A stretch of 58,420 nucleotides of DNA from Thermoanaerobaculum aquaticum (GTDB lineage Bacteria > Acidobacteriota > Thermoanaerobaculia > Thermoanaerobaculales > Thermoanaerobaculaceae), in contig NZ_JMFG01000020.1 of NCBI RefSeq assembly GCF_000687145.1, positions 1 to 58,420 on the forward strand, in the 5' to 3' direction. A program made the translations under genes and the position numbers. This document shows positions 48,516 through 58,420 of this stretch, in pieces. Numbering within the stretch: position 1 is the first letter of the stretch; every line of letters begins with the position of its first letter. The notes under the pieces were generated by a model. It was not told where the DNA came from and made no database searches. It worked only from the letters and a program-made list of their open reading frames with translations.

Positions 48516-49151
48516 GTGAAGATAAGCTTCTTGGCCGTTGTTCTACTCTTTTTCGCAGGTTCTCCGGCGGTTTTGGGTGGCCAGGGAGACGCCGTCGGGA
48601 AGCCGGGGGGAGCCCGGGAGGCCCGACCCCCGCTGCCGGGTCTTGAGTGCGCGGGCCGCTGGTCCCCGGACTCTCACATTGATCTCGTATTTACAGTTCG
48701 CCGGTGGGAACGGGGCGGAGAAATTGGGAGTGAGTTGGTCGTTTGGGATGCCAGAAAGCCGTTATCACCGCCGCTGGCGGCTGTGGTGATGCCCCTGCAG
48801 TTGCCGTTGGCTTGCTTTCCGATTCAAGGCTCCGGTGATCTCATGACGGTGTGGTCCACTGGCACAGCTTCCGTTGAGGTTATTGTGTTTTCGTTTAACT
48901 CGGGCTCCGTGCGGGAGGTCATGAACGCAAGTTGCGATTGGTTTCCGGAGGTGGTTTATGGCGCTGCCGGGGAGCCTTATATCGTCCTCACTTTCCTGGG
49001 ATGGGCCGAAACCCCTGACGGTTGTCATGTCAAATTTCCCGAGGAGGCCATGGTTTACAGACATAATGGCCAGGGTTATGAACCCCTGGGTCGCTTCCCG
49101 TTTTTACGTCGCTTTGAGTTCCTTGAAAAATCGAGGCCGACGGGACGCTAA
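48516..49151 (+). CDS. Second secreted orphan protein in the island
   Basis: This protein has about 211 residues when started at the GTG 48516, which gives a clean signal peptide (MKISFLAVVLLFFAGSPAVLGG). Longer starts at 48414 (TTG) or 48441 (ATG) would put the hydrophobic segment 30 residues in. The mature part is beta-rich with segments SELVVWDARKPLSPPLAAVV, VEVIVFSFNSGSVREV and EPYIVLTFLGWAE, and four cysteines. No family is recognised. Like its neighbour it may be a periplasmic immunity-like or cargo gene of the island. It ends about 260 bases before the deacetylase tail copy. Confidence 0.5.
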   Translation: MKISFLAVVLLFFAGSPAVLGGQGDAVGKPGGAREARPPLPGLECAGRWSPDSHIDLVFTVRRWERGGEIGSELVVWDARKPLSPPLAAVVMPLQLPLACFPIQGSGDLMTVWSTGTASVEVIVFSFNSGSVREVMNASCDWFPEVVYGAAGEPYIVLTFLGWAETPDGCHVKFPEEAMVYRHNGQGYEPLGRFPFLRRFEFLEKSRPTGR

Positions 49152-49407
49152 TAGCCTTTATCTGTGTTGCCGCCACCAAAAAAAGCCAGGATGCATGACG
49201 AGACACCAGACCTGGCCCTTCCCCGCGGTTCCAAGAGCTCGGTTTCCGGGAAGGCTGGGGGAAAGCCAGCGATTGCCGGGCATCAGCAGGACCGCAGAAC
49301 CGTGGGGAAGAACAACAACGATCCTGGTTTCCACCGTGGTGGGGTATTGCGCCCCGAACCTGAGGTTTTTTGGCTTCCAATGCACGGAATGGTCAGCTGG
49401 TAACGGG

Positions 49408-49632
49408 CTCTTGCTGGTTGGCGGGGGCTTCGATGCCCATGAACTCGATCCCTTGGGGGGACTGGCGGTGACCACCGCTAGCTTTGCGCAAATTGGCGAG
49501 CTTTTGGCAGAGGCAGCTGCCGGGAAGCCGCTCCTGGCCGTGCTGGAAGGGGGATACCACCTCAAAGCGCTGGAGGACAGCGTGGCGGCGTTTTTGTCCG
49601 CGCTTTTGGGTGGCGAAGCGCCAAAGGCGTGA
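49408..49632 (+). pseudogene. Orphan 3' end of a histone deacetylase-family gene
   Basis: Only the last ~75 codons are present: LLLVGGGFDAHELDPLGGLA onward, ending LLGGEAPKA and TGA. The rest of the enzyme, including the active-site histidines, is absent. It matches the end of the intact gene at 44506-45429 but carries a different, longer C-terminus. The differences are mostly at third codon positions. I infer it is the displaced original tail, or the tail of a related strain's allele. Confidence 0.85.
49426..49605 (+). repeat. Deacetylase 3'-end direct repeat, right copy
   Basis: Right-hand partner of the 180-base repeat at 45247-45426 (20 mismatches, no gaps). It marks the right boundary of the island. 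Confidence 0.93.
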
Positions 49633-49745
49633 TGTGGATCACGGAACAAGCAAGCCCAGCAAAGGGCTGGCGGGCCTCGCAAGCTATACTGGCAGCGTTG
49701 CGAGTGGGCGGAACCCGAATGGGAGGGCGGCAAACCTTGCTTGGC

Positions 49746-49774
49746 TTGACTTTCCGGGGAACGGCCCCTAATGT
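49746..49774 (+). promoter_or_regulatory. Candidate sigma-70 promoter for the Ig-repeat protein
   Basis: TTGACT (49746-49751) and TAATGT (49769-49774) are separated by 17 bp. The ATG lies 46 bases downstream behind AAGGAGGAG. Confidence 0.6.
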
Positions 49775-49819
49775 AGAAGCAAGATGCAGAGGGAAGCGGG
49801 ACCGCAAGGAGGAGCAGCC

Positions 49820-51595
49820 ATGAAAGCATGGGGTAAGTATGCGGCTTTAGCTGTGTTCCTGCTGGGCTTTTCAGCGGTGGAAGCCTCGACGGTGCGCCGC
49901 CGGGCAGCGACCGCTGGTCCACCAACGGAAACCATCTTTGCCATTGAAACCCCGGCCCCCGGCGCCACGGTTTTTGGCATCGTGGAGGTGAAGGGCTTTG
50001 TGTTGGACCCCAGAGGGGTCTCCAACATTCGGCTGGTCATTGATGGGGTGGTGGGGAACGCGGTGGATATGAACCAGCCCCGGGAGGATTTGCGACGCAA
50101 GTACCCTGGGTTTTTCGGCGATGCCGGGCCGGCGGAACCTGGTTTTCGCGGGTCCTTTTTGGCATCTGCGTTGAGCAACGGTGAGCACACCCTGGCCATC
50201 GAGGTGACCTTTGCCGGCACCACCGCCCCCGGCGGGGAGCCGGCCAAGGCGATCTTGGGCGCGCGCACCATCGTGGTGGACAACACCCGCAACCAACCGC
50301 CTTTGGGCGGACTCGACAACCCCGGCGATCCCTTCACCGGTGGCATGCAGGTTTACCTTTCCGGCATTTACCCCATCACCGGTTGGGCCTTGGACGATCA
50401 AGGTATCCGCCAAACTACGGGTGCCGATGGGAAGGTGCGGGCGGACATCGAGGTGCTGGTGGATGGCCGGGTGGTGGGGCAAGCCATGTACCCCCTGCCG
50501 CGGCCGGATATTGCCAACGCCTACCCCGATGTGCCGGGCTCCGGTAGCTCTGGCTTCCAGCTGAACCTGGATACCACCCGCTTTGCCAACGGCATGCACC
50601 GGGTAGCGGTGCGGGCCTGGGATACCTCGGGTGAGTCGCGGGTATTGGCCGAGCGGGAGGTTTACTTCCAAAACCACGAAGGCACCAGCCGGGCTTTTGG
50701 AGCGGTGGATTGGCCTCCAGCTGGTGGCGTTTTCTATGCCATTGGCTGTGGCGCGCCGCAATATGTGACTGAGGAATACAAAGCCTACTACCACCACATG
50801 GATTGGATTTCCGGCTGGGTGCTGGACGTGAACGAAAACAACGCGTTTGAAGGGGTAGTATCTGTGGAGTTGCTCCTCAACGGGGTTTCGGTTAAAAAGA
50901 CCGATGCGACGGGTAGCCGAGGTCCGCAGTCAGTCTTCATAAACTCACCCATTACGGATCCGCGCAACCGTGTGGACGCCAACATTTACGGCATTGAGCG
51001 GCCGGATCTCCTTTACCAGTTCCCCAACTTGCCTTACGACGCCCAGCGGGCCGGCTTCCTCTTCGTAATTGACACAAACTACGAGCTCTTTTACACCAAC
51101 CGCTTGCACCCGGGTTTGAACTACATCAGCGTCATTGCCCACCGCAAGAACTCCACCACGCCGTTCACGCTTTTGGCTAACCGGCCGGTGTTCGTGGGCT
51201 GCGACCACAACGCCAACATCCCCACCATCGGCAACCTGGACAAGCCCGGATGGCTTGAGCCGGTGAAGGGGCTTTACACGGTGAAGGGTTGGGCGGTGGA
51301 CACCAACGCCTCCACCGGCAACTACGGCATTACCAGGTTGAACTTCTACGTGGATGGCATTCTGGACGGCTCCCTGGTCATCGGCGATCCAACGTTGGCC
51401 ATGGATAGCCCGGACGTGAAGGCGCTGTACCCCTGGTTGCCCGCTCCTTACGTGGAGCACGCCCGCTTTGAGTACGTGTTGGACACCAGCAAGTACACCG
51501 ACGGGATCCATACCCTAGTGGTGGAAGCGGTGGATGGGCAGTCGTTTAAGAACCAATTCATCCAGCGCCAGGTGGTTTTTGACAACCTGAACTGA
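49820..51595 (+). CDS. Secreted protein of repeated Ig-like beta domains
   Basis: This 591-residue protein has a signal peptide (MKAWGKYAALAVFLLGFSAVEA). It contains four related units, each ending in the pattern 'RPD(I/L)...YP..P......GF.F.(L)DT..(F/L).(N/D)G.H.L.V.A.D'. They lie at about residues 90-145, 225-280, 390-450 and 525-580, for example RPDIANAYPDVPGSGSSGFQ and SPDVKALYPWLPAPYVEHAR. Between them lie strands of the type GWALDD, GWVLDVN and GWAVDTN. This fits a chain of bacterial Ig-like domains on an extracellular or surface protein. No catalytic motif was seen. The ATG at 49820 has a strong AAGGAGG site. It has its own promoter and terminator. Confidence 0.75.
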   Translation: MKAWGKYAALAVFLLGFSAVEASTVRRRAATAGPPTETIFAIETPAPGATVFGIVEVKGFVLDPRGVSNIRLVIDGVVGNAVDMNQPREDLRRKYPGFFGDAGPAEPGFRGSFLASALSNGEHTLAIEVTFAGTTAPGGEPAKAILGARTIVVDNTRNQPPLGGLDNPGDPFTGGMQVYLSGIYPITGWALDDQGIRQTTGADGKVRADIEVLVDGRVVGQAMYPLPRPDIANAYPDVPGSGSSGFQLNLDTTRFANGMHRVAVRAWDTSGESRVLAEREVYFQNHEGTSRAFGAVDWPPAGGVFYAIGCGAPQYVTEEYKAYYHHMDWISGWVLDVNENNAFEGVVSVELLLNGVSVKKTDATGSRGPQSVFINSPITDPRNRVDANIYGIERPDLLYQFPNLPYDAQRAGFLFVIDTNYELFYTNRLHPGLNYISVIAHRKNSTTPFTLLANRPVFVGCDHNANIPTIGNLDKPGWLEPVKGLYTVKGWAVDTNASTGNYGITRLNFYVDGILDGSLVIGDPTLAMDSPDVKALYPWLPAPYVEHARFEYVLDTSKYTDGIHTLVVEAVDGQSFKNQFIQRQVVFDNLN

Positions 51596-51618
51596 CGTTT
51601 GCTTTGGGCTTTAACACG

Positions 51619-51643
51619 AGCGCCCCTTCGTGGGCGCTTTTTT
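51619..51643 (+). terminator. Intrinsic terminator after the Ig-repeat gene
   Basis: A 7-bp stem AGCGCCC / GGGCGCT with a 6-base loop is followed by T residues to 51643. It lies 24 bases after the stop. Confidence 0.85.
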
Positions 51644-51682
51644 GTGCCAAAATGGCGCTACAATGCACGGCGGAGGGAAAGG

Positions 51683-52719
51683 ATGCGCGCCCTGTACTTT
51701 GAGGAGCACGGCAGCTTCGAAAACCTGAAGGTGGGGGAAAGGCCCAAACCCCAGGCCGGTTCTGGCGAGGTGGTGATTGCTTTGCGGGCTGCTGCCTTTA
51801 ACCACCTGGACCTCTTTGTGCTGCACGGCTTGCCGGGGATTCCCGTTCCGCTGCCCCACATTGGTGGTGCCGATGGGGCCGGGGTGGTGGTGGAGGTGGG
51901 TCCCGGGGTGGCCAACGTCAGGGAAGGGGACGAGGTGGTCTTTAACCCCGGGATCTGGTGCGGCCAGTGCGAGTTTTGCCGCAAAGGGGAGCATTCCCTG
52001 TGCGTTTCCTACGGCATCGTGGGTGAGCACACCGACGGCACGTTTGCCGAGTACGTGAAGGTCAAAGCCGAGGCCTGCTTTCCCAAGCCGTCGCACATGA
52101 GCTGGGAGGAAGCCGCGGCTTTTCCTCTCACGTTTCTCACCGCCTGGCGCATGCTCTTCACCCGCGCTCGCCTGCAGGCGGGGGAAACGGTGCTCATCCA
52201 CGGCATTGGCGGGGGCGTAGCGCAAGCCGCCACGATTTTGGCCCGCCAGGCCCAGGCGGCGGTGATCGTCACCTCCAGCGACGATGCCAAGCTGGAAAAG
52301 GCCAAAGGTTTGGGCGCGGAAATCACCATCAACTACACCCTCGAGGACGTGGCGCGTAAGGTGCGGGAGCTCACGGGAAAGCGAGGGGTGGATGTGGTGG
52401 TGGAAACCACCGGCAAGGCCACCTGGATGACCAGCTTGCGCTGTGCGGCCAAAGGTGGCCGCATCGTCACCTGCGGGGCCACCACCGGACCGGATCCAGC
52501 CGAGGAGATCCGGTTGATTTTCTGGAACCAGCTTTCCATCTTGGGCTCCACCATGGGCAACCAGAAGGAGTTTGCCGACATGCTTTCGATGGTGTGCGAG
52601 AAAAAGCTGCGGCCCCTGGTGGACAAGGTTTTCCCCTTGGCGGAAGGGATCGCGGCGTACCGTTACTTGGCCGAAGGGCGGCAGTTTGGCAAGGTCGTCC
52701 TGGGCGTTAGGGACGGAGC

Positions 52720-52723
<4 letters not shown>
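51683..52723 (+). CDS. Zinc-binding dehydrogenase (MDR superfamily)
   Basis: This 346-residue protein has AAAFNHLDLFVLHGLPGIPV, PHIGGADGAGVVVEVGPGV, the structural-zinc lobe WCGQCEFCRKGEHSLC, VLIHGIGGGVAQAATILARQ (Rossmann glycine motif) and GRIVTCGATTG. Typical members oxidise alcohols or reduce enones with NAD(P). The catalytic-zinc position has NHLD instead of the Cys of classic alcohol dehydrogenases, so it resembles the quinone-oxidoreductase-like/AdhC-intermediate group. The ATG at 51683 follows GGAGGGAAAGG. Its stop overlaps the pcnB start by 4 bases. Confidence 0.85.
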
Positions 52724-57391
<4,668 letters not shown>

Positions 57392-57410
57392 AATGAGCTA
57401 AGGAGGGGGC

Positions 57411-57626
57411 ATGGAACTTCCGGCTAAGGTTTTGGTTTACAACCAGCTTTTGAACCTCAACGCCACCGTGGGCACGCTCATGGCCATCCGCCCGGAAGGC
57501 TTTTACGAGCTACGTCTGACCAGCCAGGGCAAGCTCCACACGGTGTTGGCTCCGGTGGCTTCCACCGCCATCGTTTTTGCCGATCCCGAGCCTGAGGTGC
57601 TCCCCGAGGACCTCATCGAGCGCTAG
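57411..57626 (+). CDS. Small protein of unknown function
   Basis: This 71-residue protein has a strong AAGGAGGGGG ribosome site 19 bases after the regulator stop, so it is probably translated and co-transcribed with the regulator. The sequence is beta-rich (KVLVYNQLLNLNATVGTLMA, YELRLTSQGKLHTVLAPVAS) and ends in an acidic tail. It has no signal peptide, membrane helix or cysteine. I do not recognise the family. Its 3' end overlaps the nudix gene on the other strand by 14 bases. Confidence 0.6.
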   Translation: MELPAKVLVYNQLLNLNATVGTLMAIRPEGFYELRLTSQGKLHTVLAPVASTAIVFADPEPEVLPEDLIER

Positions 57627-58032
57627 GCTCGCGATTTCCCACGGAAAAGCCTGCGTCCTGCAAGATGCGGGCGTGGTCGAAGGCCAGCAGGACCCCTTCC
57701 AGCTCGGGGAAAAAGCGGGCGGCAGCAGCATCGTCTCCCCCCGCCGGCTCACCGCCCACCACCTGACAGAGGTACACCACCGAAACCGTGTGGCCGCGGG
57801 GATCCCGGCCAGGCTGGGAGTAAACCCCAAACAGCGCAACCACCCGCACGGAAAGCCCGGTTTCCTCGGCCACCTCCCGCACCACCGCTTGCTCGCAAGC
57901 TTCGCCTTCCTCCACAAACCCGCCGGGCAGCGCCCAGTAGCCGGCAAAGGGCTCGTTTTTCCTTTGCACTAAAAGCACTCCCTGCTGCGGGTGCACCACC
58001 AGAGCGTCCACCGTGAGCTTAGGTCCGGTCAT
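57613..58032 (-). CDS. Nudix hydrolase
   Basis: This 139-residue protein has the complete Nudix box, GGFVEEGEACEQAVVREVAE followed by ETG (GX5EX7REUXEEXGU), within WALPGGFVEEGE. The N-terminal LTVDALVVHPQQGVLLVQRK and the later VSVVYLCQVVGG match the ADP-ribose-pyrophosphatase-like/MutT group. It hydrolyses a nucleoside diphosphate linked to another moiety; the substrate is not determined. The start overlaps the mutY stop by 4 bases, so the two are coupled. Pairing with MutY suggests sanitising of oxidised nucleotides, which is inference. Confidence 0.88.
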   Translation of the reverse strand: MTGPKLTVDALVVHPQQGVLLVQRKNEPFAGYWALPGGFVEEGEACEQAVVREVAEETGLSVRVVALFGVYSQPGRDPRGHTVSVVYLCQVVGGEPAGGDDAAAARFFPELEGVLLAFDHARILQDAGFSVGNREPSAR

Positions 58033-58420
58033 GGCTTTTGATCCTCCAGAGGTTTTTTCCTCGCCAGTCGGGCAAGCTTGGCGGCCAGGGAGGAGGTGGG
58101 CAAGAGCGCCCAGGGCAGAAACCAGCGGAAGCCGTCGGCCGTCTCCCGAACGGTGAAGCCCGGCTCGGTGCGGAACAGCATCACCGTGATGCGGCGGTGG
58201 GTGATGTGGTGCGACACCGTGCCCAGCAAGGTGGGATTTCCCGGCAAACCAGCCTCCCGGGCCAGCAGGGAAGCGCGCTCGTGGGGGTCGCCTTCGCCGC
58301 GGTCCAGCGGCGGCAGCCAGAGCCCTTCCAGCGGCGGCCCGGTGATCCTGCGGAGCAGCACCTCCCTGGCGTGGTTTTCCACCCAGAGGGCTACCCAGGT
58401 GGGGGTTTCCCGGGGGCGGG
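58029..58420 (-). CDS. mutY: MutY-like adenine glycosylase, C-terminal part only
   Basis: The frame is open to the window edge, so the N-terminal glycosylase and iron-sulphur domains lie outside. The visible ~130 residues are the Nudix-like C-terminal domain that recognises 8-oxoguanine: ETPTWVALWVENHAREVLLR, GPPLEGLWLPPLDRG, GTVSHHITHRRITVMLF and FRWFLPWALLPTSSLAAKL (the last is very typical of MutY ends). MutY removes adenine mispaired with 8-oxoG. A GTG at 58382 is internal, not the start. It overlaps the downstream nudix gene by 4 bases. Confidence 0.87.
   Translation of the reverse strand, partial: RPRETPTWVALWVENHAREVLLRRITGPPLEGLWLPPLDRGEGDPHERASLLAREAGLPGNPTLLGTVSHHITHRRITVMLFRTEPGFTVRETADGFRWFLPWALLPTSSLAAKLARLARKKPLEDQKP

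Noticed and set aside
49164-49403. 79-codon plus-strand frame between the second orphan gene and the deacetylase tail
   Set aside because: No ribosome site, low-complexity translation, no homology recognised. The stretch 49152-49407 is treated as non-coding.
44506-49632. Composite transposon flanked by direct repeats
   Set aside because: The flanking repeats are the coding end of a deacetylase, 89% identical, with no transposase, integrase, inverted termini or target duplication between them.

Overview
The window is a GC-rich, gene-dense bacterial chromosome segment. It looks Gram-negative: there is a TonB-dependent receptor, a porin, an OmpH/Skp chaperone, an usher-like outer-membrane protein and an NAD-dependent DNA ligase. 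The secreted proteins carry an Ig-like repeat type, CHRD domains, a choice-of-anchor-U-like domain, a TonB receptor with an N-terminal carboxypeptidase-regulatory-like domain and a shared C-terminal beta module. From memory this style suits Acidobacteriota (Thermoanaerobaculia-like), but no marker gene here proves it. I saw no tRNA, rRNA, CRISPR array or intact insertion sequence.

Layout. 1-9.5 kb: the tail of a glycosidase-like gene, two Spy/CpxP-like (LTxxQ) periplasmic genes, a phosphate-porin-like gene, then a minus-strand operon of TonB receptor, beta-helix protein and CHRD-domain protein. 9.6-27.2 kb: mostly housekeeping and proteolysis genes: rhomboid, DegT-type aminotransferase, a repeat cluster with two 63-bp copies, an HExxH dipeptidase, a catalytic plus non-catalytic M16 pair, a large subtilase, holC, a radical SAM enzyme with an alcohol dehydrogenase, then a tight plus-strand run of skp, bcp, a YfgM-like TPR protein, a pyrimidine-nucleoside phosphorylase and an ABC-F ATPase.

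27.2-32.5 kb is the most interesting intact locus: a divergent chaperone-usher-like operon. It has an abundant-type secreted subunit, a strong terminator, a second subunit-like protein, a PapD-like chaperone, and an usher-like barrel ending in two carboxypeptidase-regulatory-like domains. A small secreted protein follows a nested inverted repeat. 32.5-36.5 kb holds two co-transcribed large secreted proteins. 36.6-44.4 kb: acyl-CoA dehydrogenase, UDP-glucuronate decarboxylase, and a five-gene minus-strand operon of flippase-like protein, nrdR, hsp20, lon and a DUF2062 protein.

44.5-49.6 kb is an accessory island. A histone-deacetylase-family gene is followed at once by a 5'-truncated Rhs tip, a membrane zinc-ribbon protein (possible immunity protein), a second decayed Rhs tip and two secreted orphans. 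It closes with a second, about 89% identical copy of the deacetylase 3' end, as expected for displacement of a gene tail by incoming DNA. 49.8-58.4 kb: an Ig-repeat secreted protein, a zinc alcohol dehydrogenase, pcnB, ligA, an NtrC-type regulator (translationally coupled), a small unknown protein, and nudix and mutY genes, the last cut by the window edge.
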